Shown one piece after another: positions 54,162 through 63,529 of a stretch of DNA of 64,000 nucleotides. Source of the DNA: Nocardiopsis sp. YSL2. GTDB taxonomy: Bacteria; Actinomycetota; Actinomycetes; Streptosporangiales; Streptosporangiaceae. The notes under the pieces are model-generated. The model searched no databases. It was given only the letters and a program-made list of their open reading frames with translations, and was not told the DNA's origin. Location: NCBI RefSeq assembly GCF_030555055.1, contig NZ_JAMOAO010000001.1, positions 186,001 to 250,000 on the forward strand, read 5' to 3'. The position numbers and the translations under genes are program-made. How positions within the stretch are numbered: position 1 is the stretch's first letter; each line of letters begins with the position of its first letter.

Positions 54162-54852
54162 GGTGCGGATCGCCATCGCGGGAGCCGGGAGCGTGGGACG
54201 CTCCATCGCCACGGAGCTGGCGGGCAACGGCCACGACGTCCTGCTCATCGACCGCGACACGCGCGCGATCGGGGTCGACGACCTGCCACAGGTGGAGTGG
54301 CTGCTCGCCGACGCCTGTGAACTGGCCACGCTGGAGGACGCCCGGCTCGGCGGCTTCGACGTGGTCATCGCGGCCAGCAGTGACGACAAGGTGAACCTGG
54401 TGGTCTCCCTGCTGGCCAAGACCGAGTTCGCCGTGCCGCGGGTGATCGCCCGCATCAACGACCCCGTCAACGAGTGGCTTTTCAACGAGTCCTGGGGGGT
54501 GGACCTGGCGGTCTCCCCGCCGCGGCTGATCGCGGACCTGGTCGAGGGCGCCGCGGACGAGGACCTCGACGACGAGGGGACGCTGCCCCCGCTGCCCGGG
54601 GCCGAGATCGCCGAGTCGGTCCTGCACGCCGCCAGCCCGTTCGTGGGCGGCCCGGAGCGGGACCTGACGCGTGCGCTGCCCGAGGGGGTGGCCCTGGTCG
54701 CCGTCCTGGGATCGGGCGGGGTGCGCCCGCCCGATCCCGAGCAGACGCTGTCGGTGGGCGCCACGGTGGTGTTCCTGGCCGAGCAGGAGGCCCTCGGCTC
54801 GTTGGAGCGCGTCCTCGGCCCGGTCGACGGCGAGGACGACTCGGAGGGCTGA
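54154..54852 (+). CDS. TrkA-type potassium uptake regulator (CeoC-like)
   Basis: This 232-residue protein is the second RCK subunit: RIAIAGAGSVGRSIATELAG and VLLIDRDTRAIGVDDL form the NAD site, followed by the RCK-C domain. In actinobacteria this CeoB/CeoC pair works with a separate membrane channel, here not encoded in the window. The GTG at 54154 (or 54163) lies within the end of the previous gene. The C-terminal tail is acidic (DGEDDSEG). The gene is convergent with the DUF3159 gene, 9 bp away, with no hairpin between them. Confidence 0.92.
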   Translation: MVEVRIAIAGAGSVGRSIATELAGNGHDVLLIDRDTRAIGVDDLPQVEWLLADACELATLEDARLGGFDVVIAASSDDKVNLVVSLLAKTEFAVPRVIARINDPVNEWLFNESWGVDLAVSPPRLIADLVEGAADEDLDDEGTLPPLPGAEIAESVLHAASPFVGGPERDLTRALPEGVALVAVLGSGGVRPPDPEQTLSVGATVVFLAEQEALGSLERVLGPVDGEDDSEG

Positions 54853-54861
54853 CGCCCCGGC

Positions 54862-55620
54862 TCAGTCCTCCTGCGGCCCGTCCTGCTGCGACCGGGCTCC
54901 GTGGTCGGCGGCCAGGGGGGTGCGGCCCCGGGCCAGCACCCACACCATGGCGGCGAAGGCGGCGACTTGCAGGGGCCAGCCCATGGCCACCTTGGAGAAG
55001 CCGAGCAGCGCGAAGGTGTCGGCCCACTCGTAGTGGTCGGCGAGCCAGAGCGGGTACTGCACCAGCACCCGGATCACGCACGGCAGCACCAGCAGCCAGG
55101 TGAGCCGGGAGGCCAGCCTGACCACGGCCGGGTCGGCCCGCCAGGAGGTGAAGTCCTCCTTGTGCCCGATGAACGGGCCGATCATCAGTCCGATCGCCGG
55201 CCATCGCACGAGGACCGAGATCGTGAGCACCACCGAGTAGATCGCGTTGTAGTAGATGCCCGGCAGGAAGGCGTCGGCGGCGTTGCCGCTGCGCATGGCG
55301 AAGAACGCGGCGAGGCCGATGCCCAGCAGGCTGGTGATCACGTACTGCACGGAGGAGCGCTGGACGAGCCGGACCGCACCGAGCAGCAGGGCCGCGGCCA
55401 CACCGGCGTAGATCGACAGGCGCAGCTCGGAGCTGACGATGTAGGAGATCGTGAAGGTCAGTGTGGGGATCGCGGCCTCGACCATGCCGCGTTTGCCGCC
55501 CAGCGCCTTGGCCAACTGGGCCCGGACCAGCGCTTCGACGGTGCCCTCGGTGACCTTCGGGGCTCCGGCCCCGTCCTCGGCGGGGGCGCCCTCGCCGGCG
55601 TCCCGCTGCTGCTCAGTCAT
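54862..55620 (-). CDS. DUF3159 integral membrane protein
   Basis: This 252-residue protein of the actinobacterial DUF3159 family has six predicted helices, for example AAIPTLTFTISYIVSSELRL, LGIGLAAFFAMRSGN and IGLMIGPFIGHKEDFTSW, and a long N-terminal acidic leader. Function is unknown. ATG 55620 (TEQQRD) has GGAG 4 nt upstream; the longer frame is Arg-rich noise. It belongs to a conserved block with the TrkA pair, DUF3710 and dut in actinomycetes; here a serpin and a PIG-L gene separate it from DUF3710. Confidence 0.9.
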   Translation of the reverse strand: MTEQQRDAGEGAPAEDGAGAPKVTEGTVEALVRAQLAKALGGKRGMVEAAIPTLTFTISYIVSSELRLSIYAGVAAALLLGAVRLVQRSSVQYVITSLLGIGLAAFFAMRSGNAADAFLPGIYYNAIYSVVLTISVLVRWPAIGLMIGPFIGHKEDFTSWRADPAVVRLASRLTWLLVLPCVIRVLVQYPLWLADHYEWADTFALLGFSKVAMGWPLQVAAFAAMVWVLARGRTPLAADHGARSQQDGPQED

Positions 55621-56010
55621 TCCGCTCCAGAGACAGGTTCCGTACTCGGGGCCCGCACCCCGCCGCCTCCGCGGGCGGCGGACGGAGCGACCCGCCTGGC
55701 CTCCCACCCTATTTCACGGACGGCCGACCCCGTGGCGGCGCCGGAGCGGCCGTGGTGGCCACCGGTCCCCTCTTGTCGCCTTTCGCCCCTTGTTGTCCCG
55801 TGCCCGAACTCACCCTCCGGGCACATCCGTTTCCCGACCGTTGCCCACCGACCCCCGCGGAGCACTCGATGACCACCTCCCCGCGCCCCCATCGGTCGTC
55901 TTCGACACCCCGATGGACCCGGTCCGGGCGCCTGAGCGGGGGCGCTGGCGGGCGGCCCGGCGACTCCGTACGCTGGCGGCACCACGCCACCGCCGACGGG
56001 AGCCACGCCG
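55621..56010. other. Intergenic region between DUF3159 and serpin genes
   Basis: These 390 bp hold the divergent promoters of DUF3159 and the serpin gene. No credible gene is seen. Short GC-rich inverted repeats (CCGCCGCC/GGCGGCGG around 55660) are present; no clear -35/-10 pair was found. Confidence 0.4.
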
Positions 56011-57117
56011 ATGCACGTCAGCGCTCAGCCACGCACGGACCACCTGGAGTTCGCCGCCGCCCTGGACCGCGCCCTGACCCGGGAGGGCGAGTCGCACGTG
56101 TGGTCCCCGCACTCGGTGGGCACCGTCCTGGGCCTCCTCGCCACCGCCGCGGCGGGGCGTACCCGCGAGGAGCTGGTGGGGTTGCTGGGCGAGGACGTCC
56201 TCGGGCAGCTCGCCGCCCTGGACGAGGCCGCGGCCGGAGCGGAGGGCTTGGACCTGGCCACGCTCAACGGGCTCTACGTCCCGGACGACCTCCCCGTCCG
56301 GGCCGACTTCGCCGACCAGGTCCGCTCGCGCGGCGGCGCCGAGGTCGAGAGCGCGGGCTTCCGGGACGACGCCGAGGGCGTGCGCGAGCGGATCAACGCC
56401 AAGGTCTCCGACGTGACGCGCGGGCTCATACCGCGACTCCTGCCCTTCGGCAGCGTCAGCCCCGACACACGCCTGCTCCTGGTCAACGCCCTGTGGGTGA
56501 AGATGGTGTGGTCCGATCCGTTCGAGGTCTCCGCCACGCGCGAGCGCACCTTCCACGCGCCGGAGCGCCGACACGGCGTCCCCACCATGCACCGCACCGG
56601 ACGGATGCCCTACGCCGAGGCGGCGGGCTGGAGCATGGTCAGCCTGGAGGGCGAGCACGACCTCACCATGGACGTGCTCCTGCCCGACTCCCGAACGACC
56701 GCTCCGCCCCCGGTGACCGCCGAGGCCCTGACCGCCCTGTACCGGGGCCTGCGGCCCACGCAGATCGACCTGGCGCTGCCCCGGTTCGCCGTGGACACCG
56801 ACTCCGCCCTGCTGGAACCGCTGGCGGCACTGGGGGTCGCCGAGTTCGCCACGGACGCCGCCCGCTTCGACGGGATCAGCGAGGAGCCGCTCAAGGTCGA
56901 CGCGCTGCTGCACCAGTCGGTGCTGCGCGTGGACGAGAAGGGCGCCGAGGGGGCCGCCGCCACCGCCGCGGTCATGGTGATGGCCGCCGCCGTGCCGACG
57001 GCCCCGGTGCGCTTCACCGTCGACCGACCGTTCGTGGTGGTCCTGCGACGACGCGGGGCGGTCCTGTTCCTCGGCCGGGTGACCGACCCCGACGATCCCG
57101 GCCCCGCCCGGGACTGA
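56011..57117 (+). CDS. Serpin-family protease inhibitor
   Basis: This 368-residue protein is a bacterial serpin without a signal peptide, so it probably works inside the cell. Serpin landmarks include the HEFAAALDRAL-like N-terminal helix, NALWVKMVWSDPF (the NA.YFKG.W block), MHRTGRMPYAE, and LALPRFAVDTD. The reactive-centre hinge is well formed: E309-K-G-A-E-G-A-A-A-T, followed by AAVMVMAAAV and VDRPFVVVLR. Counting from the hinge puts P1-P1' at Ala325-Ala326, which suggests an elastase-like serine protease target. The small-residue hinge indicates an inhibitory serpin. ATG 56011 has GGGAG 8 nt upstream. It is convergent with the PIG-L gene. Confidence 0.9.
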   Translation: MHVSAQPRTDHLEFAAALDRALTREGESHVWSPHSVGTVLGLLATAAAGRTREELVGLLGEDVLGQLAALDEAAAGAEGLDLATLNGLYVPDDLPVRADFADQVRSRGGAEVESAGFRDDAEGVRERINAKVSDVTRGLIPRLLPFGSVSPDTRLLLVNALWVKMVWSDPFEVSATRERTFHAPERRHGVPTMHRTGRMPYAEAAGWSMVSLEGEHDLTMDVLLPDSRTTAPPPVTAEALTALYRGLRPTQIDLALPRFAVDTDSALLEPLAALGVAEFATDAARFDGISEEPLKVDALLHQSVLRVDEKGAEGAAATAAVMVMAAAVPTAPVRFTVDRPFVVVLRRRGAVLFLGRVTDPDDPGPARD

Positions 57118-57147
57118 GCCGGGCGGGCGGGTGACCGCCACAGGGCC

Positions 57148-57885
57148 CTAGGCGTCGAAGACCTCGAAGCCGGTCGCGAGCGGCACCCCGGCCCACGCAC
57201 CCGTCTGGGCCGCGACCTGCGGCAGGAAGGACTCCTGGTCGAAACCGTCCAGGTTGGACAGGTACACGGCGTGGTCGGCGAGCGAGGCCACACCCGCCGC
57301 CAGGTGCTCCTCTCCCAACTCGACGTAGTGCGTGGCGCGAGGGGAGCTGCCGAAGGCCACGAAGCGCACCTGGGACCACGGCTCGACGCCGTCGGTGAGC
57401 TGTTCGGGGAACACCCACCGGTTGGCGGCGTCGCGGACCGCGTCCAGCAGGGCCGGGCCGAGCACCCGGTGGTCGGCGTGGTTGTAGGCGCTCATGCCGC
57501 CGAAGTTCTCGCGGAAGTTGATGGAGACGACGACGTCGGGCCGGTACCGGCGGATCGCCTCCGCCAGGGCGCGGCGCAGCGGCAGCCCGTACTCCAGGGT
57601 GCCGTCGGGGAAGTCGAGGAACTCCACGGTGGTGACGCCGACGGTCGCCGCCGACGCCCGCTGCTCGGCCATGCGCACGGGCGCGCACTCCTCGGGGGGC
57701 AGGCTGTCGATACCGGCCTCGCCCTTGGTGACGAGCAGCTCGGTGACGTCCTTGCCCTGCCCGGTCCAGCGGGCGATCGCCGACGAGGCGCCGAACTCCA
57801 GGTCGTCCGGGTGGGCGACTACCGCCAGGGCCCGGTTCCAGTCCTCCGGGAGCGGCTGGGGAGCGCTGTTCTCGGTCTGTGTCAT
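57148..57885 (-). CDS. PIG-L/LmbE-family deacetylase
   Basis: This 245-residue enzyme is a zinc-dependent N-acetyl deacetylase of the PIG-L family. Its motif VVAHPDDLEFGASSAIARW (zinc ligands His and Asp) and the later NHADHRVLG give the metal site. Relatives act on N-acetylglucosaminyl lipids, mycothiol precursors or conjugates (MshB, Mca). Without more context the substrate is unknown; it is shorter than MshB. ATG 57885 is the plausible start though with a weak ribosome site. It lies 65 bp behind DUF3710 on the same strand, so may be co-transcribed with dut and DUF3710. Confidence 0.9.
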   Translation of the reverse strand: MTQTENSAPQPLPEDWNRALAVVAHPDDLEFGASSAIARWTGQGKDVTELLVTKGEAGIDSLPPEECAPVRMAEQRASAATVGVTTVEFLDFPDGTLEYGLPLRRALAEAIRRYRPDVVVSINFRENFGGMSAYNHADHRVLGPALLDAVRDAANRWVFPEQLTDGVEPWSQVRFVAFGSSPRATHYVELGEEHLAAGVASLADHAVYLSNLDGFDQESFLPQVAAQTGAWAGVPLATGFEVFDA

Positions 57886-57950
57886 GGGCCCAGACTACGG
57901 AAGGACAGCGCTTCCCCGCAGAGTGGCGGCAGAGGCGCGGCGCGCGGCCC

Positions 57951-58781
57951 TCAGGCCTGCGTGGGCCCCGCCGCACCTCCCGGCGCGTCGCCGTTCACCG
58001 ACCCGCCGGCGGCGCCGCCGTTGGCCGCACGCTGGGCCGCCCGGGTCTTGGCCGCCTCGGCCATCTGCTCCTGGACCTTCTTGGGAACGGTGATCGTCAG
58101 CATGTCCCCCGGCGGCACCGGCTGGTCGCCGCGGACCACGACGATGCCGGCGAAGATCTGCTCGACCTCGCCCATCTTCTCGGGCCGGATGGCACCCTCA
58201 CCGCGGATCACGCCGTGCAGCAGCCAGCGCGGACCGTCGACACCGATGAAGCGGACCGGTTCGGCGACCTGCTTGCCCTCCTCGGTGGTGCGACCCTTGA
58301 CCGGCAGCAGGGCCTTGATCTCGGTACCGAAGGTGCCCTCGTGCTCCTCGGAGCGGCCGCCCTCCTTGGCGATCTGTTCACGGATCTCCGCGCGCCTCTC
58401 GTCCCACAGGCCGGAGGTCTTGGGCGCGGCGAACGGCCGGACCTGGAGCCAGGTCTTGCCGAGCACCAGGGTCACACCGATGATCCGCTGCTTGCCCTGG
58501 GCGTCCTTGGCGAGGTTCACCTGGATCTGGGAGCCCTGCTGGACGGGCAGCCGGATGCTGCCCAGGTCCATCCGCTGGAGGTCCGGGACGTCCTCGTGCG
58601 AGTCCCAGGGCCCGTTGGCGCGGTGGCGGTCGGCGGCCTTCGCTGACGGGGCCGCGGGCCGTTCGGGCTCGATCTCGTTGCCGAAGGAGACCGCTCCGGC
58701 GGCTCCCAGCCGGGGCTCCGGGGTCTCCTTCGCGGTTCTGTCCGTCTCCTGATCCCGCTTCTTGCGGCGGCGTCCAAACAC
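57951..58781 (-). CDS. DUF3710 domain protein
   Basis: This 276-residue soluble protein of the actinobacterial DUF3710 family has an Arg/Lys-rich start (FGRRRKKRDQ), the conserved block NGPWDSHEDVPDLQRMDLGS, QIQVNLAKDAQGKQRIIGVT, and RFIGVDGPRWLLHGVIRGEG, and a low-complexity Ala/Gly tail. Function is unknown. GTG 58781 has AGGTGAAGG upstream. The gene lies 60 bp behind dut on the same strand, the usual actinomycete arrangement, so the pair is probably one transcription unit. Confidence 0.92.
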   Translation of the reverse strand: MFGRRRKKRDQETDRTAKETPEPRLGAAGAVSFGNEIEPERPAAPSAKAADRHRANGPWDSHEDVPDLQRMDLGSIRLPVQQGSQIQVNLAKDAQGKQRIIGVTLVLGKTWLQVRPFAAPKTSGLWDERRAEIREQIAKEGGRSEEHEGTFGTEIKALLPVKGRTTEEGKQVAEPVRFIGVDGPRWLLHGVIRGEGAIRPEKMGEVEQIFAGIVVVRGDQPVPPGDMLTITVPKKVQEQMAEAAKTRAAQRAANGGAAGGSVNGDAPGGAAGPTQA

Positions 58782-58841
58782 GCCTTCACCTCTCCGATTG
58801 ACGTTGGTCCCGGGATCGCACCGGGGGATGTCTGGGGACGG

Positions 58842-59318
58842 TCACCGCTGTGCGGCGTGTCCCCCGGTCGAACCGAAACCACCTGCTCCGCGCGCGGACT
58901 CCGGGAGCGCGTCGGCCTCGACGAATTCCGCGCGTTCCACCCGCTGGATCACCATCTGTGCGATCCGGTCGCCGCGTGACAGCTTCACAGGCGCGTCCCG
59001 GTCGGTGTTGAGCAGGGTCACCTTGATCTCGCCCCGGTAGCCGGCGTCGACCGTTCCCGGGGCGTTGACGATGGTCAGGCCGCTCCGCGCTGCGAGCCCG
59101 GAGCGGGGGTGCACGAAGGCGGCATACCCCTCGGGCAGGGCGATCGCCAGGCCGGTGGGGACGGTGGCGCGCTCTCCCGGCGCGAGGACGACGTCGGTCG
59201 TGGTGTACAGGTCGGCACCCGCGTCGCCGGGGTGCGCGTACTGGGGCAGGGGAAGTCCGGGGTCCAGGCGCTGGACCGTGATCGGAATCCGTCCGCCCTC
59301 CGGGGATGTGGTACTCAC
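58842..59318 (-). CDS. dut: Deoxyuridine 5'-triphosphate nucleotidohydrolase
   Basis: This 158-residue enzyme hydrolyses dUTP to dUMP, keeping uracil out of DNA. All five trimeric dUTPase motifs are in order: GDAGADLYT (I), [12 protein letters not shown] (II, catalytic Ser region), [16 protein letters not shown] (III, with catalytic Asp and Tyr), [10 protein letters not shown] (IV) and the C-terminal [12 protein letters not shown] (V, P-loop-like lid). GTG 59318 is chosen; no ribosome site is visible and TAAGCT stands 8 nt upstream, hinting at a leaderless message. It starts the dut - DUF3710 unit; the valS terminator lies just upstream. Confidence 0.96.
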   Translation of the reverse strand: MSTTSPEGGRIPITVQRLDPGLPLPQYAHPGDAGADLYTTTDVVLAPGERATVPTGLAIALPEGYAAFVHPRSGLAARSGLTIVNAPGTVDAGYRGEIKVTLLNTDRDAPVKLSRGDRIAQMVIQRVERAEFVEADALPESARGAGGFGSTGGHAAQR

Positions 59319-59362
59319 ATCGGCCGAGCTTATCGCTCTCCCGACCCCGGCTCGGTGCGCAG

Positions 59363-59392
59363 CGCGGCCCCGGACCGTGGTCCGGGGCCGCG
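59363..59392 (-). terminator. Terminator of valS
   Basis: A 14-bp perfect inverted repeat (CGCGGCCCCGGACC and its complement) centred on GT lies 10 bp beyond the valS stop on the minus strand, before the dut start. Confidence 0.88.
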
Positions 59393-59401
59393 ACACGCGT
59401 T

Positions 59402-61975
59402 CTACTCCCCCTCGGACGGGGGCAGGACCACCTCGACGGTGAGCTCACCGTCGTCGGTCACCTCGAAGTCGATCCCGGCGGCGCGTCCGGCTGCGGCGAT
59501 GTCCCCGGCCGCGGCCCGGGCCTCGTCGGCCTGCTTTCCGGCCACCCGCACGTGCTCGACCTCGGCGCGCATGGACAGCTTGGCCTCGGACTTGGCCTTG
59601 CGGACCGCGCGCAGCACCTCGGCCGTGGCCGCCAGGACGGCGGGGTCGCCGTCGGCCGCGGCGGCGCGGTATCCGGCCGCCTGGGGCCAGGCCTGGCCGT
59701 GCACCGAGCCGTCCTGCCACCAGCTCCAGACCTCTTCGGTGACGAAGGGCAGGAAGGGCGCGAACAGCTTGTGCAGGGCGCCCAGGGCGACGAGCAGCGC
59801 GGCGCGGGCGGAGGCGCCCTCGGCGGACTCGGTGTTGTAGGCGCGGGTCTTGACGAGTTCGAGGTAGTCGTCGCAGAAGTCCCAGAAGAAGCGCTCGGTG
59901 CGCTCCAGGGCCCGTGTGTGGTCGTAGGCGGCGAACGCGGCGGTGGCCTCGTCGACGACCTCGGCCAGCGCGGCCAGCATCGCCCGGTCCAGGGGTTCGG
60001 TGACCTGGGACGGGTCGACGGAGGCGCCCTCACCGGCCACCGACATCACGAACTTGCTGGCGTTGAGGATCTTGATGGCCAGCCGCCGGCCGACCTTCAT
60101 CTGCCCCTCGTCCATCGCGGTGTCGGTGCCCAGGCGGCCGCTGGCCGCCCAGTAGCGCACGGCGTCGGAGCTGTACTTCTCCAGCAGCGCCACGGGCGTG
60201 ACGACGTTGCCCTTGGACTTGGACATCTTCTTGCGGTCCGGGTCCAGGATCCAGCCGGAGATGCCGGTGGTGCGCCAGGGCAGCGTGCCGTTCTCGAAGT
60301 TGGCGCGCACGACCGTGGCGAACAGCCAGGTGCGGATGATGTCCTGGCCCTGGGGGCGCAGGTCCATCGGGAAGACGCGCTCGAACAGGTCCTGGTCGCG
60401 TTCCCAACCCGAGGCGATCTGCGGGGACAGCGAGGAGGTCGCCCAGGTGTCCATGACGTCGGGGTCGCCCATGAAGCCGCCCGGACGTCCGCGCTGGGAC
60501 TCGGTGTAGCCCTCCGGCGCCTGCGAGCTGGGGTCGATGGGCAGCTGGTCCTCGGAGGGCAGCAGCGGCTCGTCGTAGCGCGGGTTGCCGTCGCCGTCCA
60601 GGGGATACCACACGGGGAAGGGCACACCGAAGAAGCGCTGGCGGCTGACCAGCCAGTCGCCGTTGAGGCCCTCCACCCAGTTCTCGTAGCGCTGGCGCAT
60701 GTGCTCGGGGTGCCAGACGAGTTCGCGGCCGCGCCGGACCAGCTGCGAGCGCAGTTCCTCGTCGCGGCCGCCGTTGCGGATGTACCACTGGCGGGTGGTG
60801 ACGATCTCGAGGGGCTTGTCGCCCTTCTCGTAGAACTTCACCGGGTGCGTGATGGCCGTGGGCTCCCCGACGAGGTCGCCGCTCTCGCGCAGCATCTCCA
60901 CGGTCCGCTCGCGGGCGGTGTGCATGGTGGCGCCGACCAGGCGGGCGTAGGCCTCGCGGCCCTGCTCGGGCATGCCCGAGGGGGTCTCGGCGACGATGCG
61001 GCCGTCCCAGCCGATGATCGGCCGGGTGTCCAGGTCGAGCTCGCGCCACCAGGTGACGTCGGTGGTGTCGCCGAAGGTGCAGATCATCGCGATGCCGGAC
61101 CCCTTCTCGGGGTCGGCCAGGCGGTGTGCCCGCACCGGGACCTCGACGCCGAAGACCGGCGTGCGCACGGTGGTGCCGAACAGGTGCTGGTAGCGCTCGT
61201 CGTCGGGGTGGGCGACCAGGGCCACACAGGCGGCCAGCAGCTCGGGGCGGGTGGTCTCGATGTGGACCGGGTCGCCGTCGGGCCGGTGGAAGGCGACCTT
61301 GTGGTAGGCGCTGGGCCGCTCGCGGTCCTCCAGCTCCGCCTGGGCGACGGCGGTGCGGAAGGTGACGTCCCACAGGGTGGGCGCCTCGGACATGTACGCC
61401 TCGCCGCGCGCCAGGTTGCGCAGGAAGGCGCGCTGGGCCGCGGTACGGGAGTTGTCGTCGATGGTGGCGTAGGTGTGCCGCCAGTCGACGCTCAGCCCGA
61501 GGCGGCGCCAGATGGCCTCGAAGACCTTCTCGTCCTCGGCCGTGAGCTCGTCGCACAGCTCGATGAAGTTGCGGCGGGAGATGGGGACCTGCCGCTTGGG
61601 GTCGGGCTTGGCCGGGGGTTGGAAGTCCGGGTCGTAGGCGACCGAGGGGTCGCAGCGCACGCCGTAGTAGTTCTGGACGCGGCGCTCCGTCGGCAGGCCG
61701 TTGTCGTCCCAGCCCATGGGGTAGAAGACGGCCTTGCCGTTCATGCGCTGGAAGCGGGCGACGGTGTCGGTGTGCGTGTAGGAGAACACGTGGCCGATGT
61801 GCAGCGAACCCGAGACCGTGGGCGGCGGGGTGTCGATGGAGAAGACGTCCTCGCGGCTGCGGGTACGGTCGAAGTGGTAGACGCCGGACTCATCCCATAC
61901 GTCGACCCACTTCGCCTCGATACCGTCCAGCGAGGGCTTGTCGGGCATGCGGAAGGAATGAGAGCCGTTGGTCAT
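59402..61975 (-). CDS. valS: Valyl-tRNA synthetase, archaeal/Rickettsia-type
   Basis: This 857-residue class I synthetase charges tRNA-Val. The HIGH signature is in [20 protein letters not shown] and KMSKS in [11 protein letters not shown]; an editing (CP1) domain lies between ([36 protein letters not shown]). The opening [13 protein letters not shown]...[20 protein letters not shown] is the wording of archaeal and Rickettsia-type ValRS, not of the usual bacterial form, and the C-terminal coiled-coil arm of the bacterial type is missing. The ATG at 61975 has no ribosome site; TAACAT lies 6 nt upstream, so the message is probably leaderless. A terminator follows. Confidence 0.93.
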   Translation of the reverse strand: MTNGSHSFRMPDKPSLDGIEAKWVDVWDESGVYHFDRTRSREDVFSIDTPPPTVSGSLHIGHVFSYTHTDTVARFQRMNGKAVFYPMGWDDNGLPTERRVQNYYGVRCDPSVAYDPDFQPPAKPDPKRQVPISRRNFIELCDELTAEDEKVFEAIWRRLGLSVDWRHTYATIDDNSRTAAQRAFLRNLARGEAYMSEAPTLWDVTFRTAVAQAELEDRERPSAYHKVAFHRPDGDPVHIETTRPELLAACVALVAHPDDERYQHLFGTTVRTPVFGVEVPVRAHRLADPEKGSGIAMICTFGDTTDVTWWRELDLDTRPIIGWDGRIVAETPSGMPEQGREAYARLVGATMHTARERTVEMLRESGDLVGEPTAITHPVKFYEKGDKPLEIVTTRQWYIRNGGRDEELRSQLVRRGRELVWHPEHMRQRYENWVEGLNGDWLVSRQRFFGVPFPVWYPLDGDGNPRYDEPLLPSEDQLPIDPSSQAPEGYTESQRGRPGGFMGDPDVMDTWATSSLSPQIASGWERDQDLFERVFPMDLRPQGQDIIRTWLFATVVRANFENGTLPWRTTGISGWILDPDRKKMSKSKGNVVTPVALLEKYSSDAVRYWAASGRLGTDTAMDEGQMKVGRRLAIKILNASKFVMSVAGEGASVDPSQVTEPLDRAMLAALAEVVDEATAAFAAYDHTRALERTERFFWDFCDDYLELVKTRAYNTESAEGASARAALLVALGALHKLFAPFLPFVTEEVWSWWQDGSVHGQAWPQAAGYRAAAADGDPAVLAATAEVLRAVRKAKSEAKLSMRAEVEHVRVAGKQADEARAAAGDIAAAGRAAGIDFEVTDDGELTVEVVLPPSEGE

Positions 61976-62157
61976 GCGCCAATGTTAGTGCTCTTCGACG
62001 CGTGTTCGCTCCGCCTTGTGGACAGGGCCCCTGCCTGAGCGGGAGCACCGTGTCGGGCCCCCTGTGTTCGCCGAGCCGGGCGTGAAAGGATTCCGTACGC
62101 AGAGGGTGCGCGGTCCGCGCACCGGCGTACGCACAACGGAAACGGTGAACGATTCAC

Positions 62158-62445
62158 ATGGCTAAGAAGGACGGCGGTGAACTCGGTCCCGCACTTCTCG
62201 GCTTCGCGGCGGGGTTCGCGGCGGAGTTCGTGGCGCGCAAGGCCCTGACCTTCGCCTGGACGCGCGCCACCGGGGAGGAGCCCCCGACGGACCTGGAGTC
62301 CCCCGAGGTGAGTCTCGGTCGCGCTCTGAGCTGGGCCGTGATGGCGGGCGTGGGCGTGGAGGTGGCGCGGGTGCTGGCCGTACGCGCCACCCGGAAGAAG
62401 GTGCACGGCTCGACCGGCCTGGAGCCGGAGCTCGTATCCGACTGA
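62158..62445 (+). CDS. DUF4235 small membrane protein
   Basis: This 95-residue protein has two hydrophobic segments (LGPALLGFAAGFAAEFVARK and LSWAVMAGVGVEVARVLAV) around a polar loop, and ends in ATRKKVHGSTGLEPELVSD. It matches the DUF4235 family of small actinobacterial membrane proteins, function unknown. The ATG at 62158 is preceded by AACGG only. It stands alone between divergent valS and a convergent gene, followed by a hairpin terminator at 62473-62509. Confidence 0.87.
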   Translation: MAKKDGGELGPALLGFAAGFAAEFVARKALTFAWTRATGEEPPTDLESPEVSLGRALSWAVMAGVGVEVARVLAVRATRKKVHGSTGLEPELVSD

Positions 62446-62472
62446 GGGGCCCGGCCGCGCGCGGAGTGCCCT

Positions 62473-62509
62473 CCCGGCGGGGGACGGCGAGTGCCGCTCC
62501 CCCGCCGGG
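62473..62509. terminator. Bidirectional terminator after DUF4235
   Basis: CCCGGCGGGGG (62473-62483) pairs with CCCCCGCCGGG (62499-62509), and an inner CGGC-GAGT-GCCG extends the hairpin. It lies between two convergent stop codons. Confidence 0.8.
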
Positions 62510-62521
62510 GCCGGCCCCCGG

Positions 62522-63367
62522 TCAGGACTCCAGTTCCCCCGACGCCCCGCCCCGGGTGATGCTCTGGGCCCGTAGGTCGGCCCGGACCTTGGCGGCCAGC
62601 GCGCCGGTGGCCATGCGGTTGACGACGCCGCCTGCCACGGCGCCGGTGAGGTAGGGGCCCAGGGTCGTGAGGTTGCGCCCCAGCAGCCGCAGCAGCCGGT
62701 CGCGCAGTGCGGTCTTGGCGGCCGCGCCCACGGCCAGCAGGAGGGTCTCCTCGGGCTTGGTGGGGTCCATGCCGCGGCGGTGGACCCACGCCCCCAGGTA
62801 GCCCGCGTTGCGGCGCAGGGAGCCGTCGGCTTCGACCGGGGCGTCGTGGAGTTCGTGCAGCTCACCGATGAGCTTGACCTCGACGGCGGCGACCAGCAGG
62901 GTCTCCGCCGCCAGACGCGCGGGTGCTCCGAGCAGGAGTGGGGGTGCGGCCCACTGCACGGCCGAGAGGGCGCCTCCGGCCATGCCCACGGCGGTGGTGG
63001 TGCGGACCGCGGTGCGCTGGAGGGCGTCGGCGAGCTCCTCGCCGTCCAGGCCGCCGTGGTGGCGCACGAGTGTGGCGTGGTCGCGGATGGGGACGCGGGG
63101 GGCGATCTCCTCGGCGAACGTCTCACTCAGCCACCGCCCGGCGGCGACGCCGCGCAGTCCGGCGGACCGGGCGCTGGTTCCCAGAGCGGTGACGAGGTCG
63201 CGCAGCCTGCGGCGGCGCTCGGCCGCGCCCTCTCCGTCGGCGGCGTCCTCGTCCATGGTCGCCAGGTCCTCGGAGAGGATGCGTCCCACGAGAACGCCCA
63301 CCTCACGGCGTTCGACGTCGCCGCCGGTGCCCTCACGGGAGTCCTCGGGGTGCTGGTCGTCGTCCAC
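62522..63367 (-). CDS. Conserved actinobacterial hypothetical protein
   Basis: I do not recognise a domain in this 281-residue, mostly helical protein. It has an acidic N-terminal stretch (DEDAADGEGAAERRRRLRDL), two moderately hydrophobic segments (TTTAVGMAGGALSAVQWAAPPLLLG and ETLLLAVGAAAKTALRDRLL region), and GPYLTGAVAGGVVNRMATGA near the end. Genes of this type commonly stand between dut and DUF4193 in actinomycetes, so it belongs to the conserved block. GTG 63367 has GGAGG about 7 nt upstream. The hairpin GGGTACCC at 63398-63417 lies just before its ribosome site. Confidence 0.72.
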   Translation of the reverse strand: MDDDQHPEDSREGTGGDVERREVGVLVGRILSEDLATMDEDAADGEGAAERRRRLRDLVTALGTSARSAGLRGVAAGRWLSETFAEEIAPRVPIRDHATLVRHHGGLDGEELADALQRTAVRTTTAVGMAGGALSAVQWAAPPLLLGAPARLAAETLLVAAVEVKLIGELHELHDAPVEADGSLRRNAGYLGAWVHRRGMDPTKPEETLLLAVGAAAKTALRDRLLRLLGRNLTTLGPYLTGAVAGGVVNRMATGALAAKVRADLRAQSITRGGASGELES

Positions 63368-63397
63368 GGGCCCCTCCCTCGTGTCCTTGCGCGTCGT

Positions 63398-63417
63398 GGG
63401 TACCCCGCAGGGTACCC
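63398..63417 (-). repeat. GGGTACCC hairpin ahead of the unknown gene
   Basis: GGGTACCC occurs twice (63398-63405 and 63410-63417) with a four-base spacer CGCA. Each copy is itself palindromic, so it can form an 8-bp hairpin 30 bp upstream of the start codon and could act as an operator. Confidence 0.5.
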
Positions 63418-63503
63418 CCGGCACACGCGCGATGCGCCCCCGGAGGGGACGCATCGGGTCATGGCGCGTTCGGTCGGCGCGTCGGGGAACGGCTCTCGGA
63501 ACG

Positions 63504-63527
63504 GGACGGCGGGTGTCCGCCCCGTCC
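63504..63527 (-). terminator. Weak hairpin after DUF4193
   Basis: GGACG-GCGG-GTGT-CCGC-CC-CGTCC gives a 5+4-bp stem with a two-base bulge next to the DUF4193 stop; a plausible but weak terminator. Confidence 0.4.
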
Positions 63528-63529
63528 TG

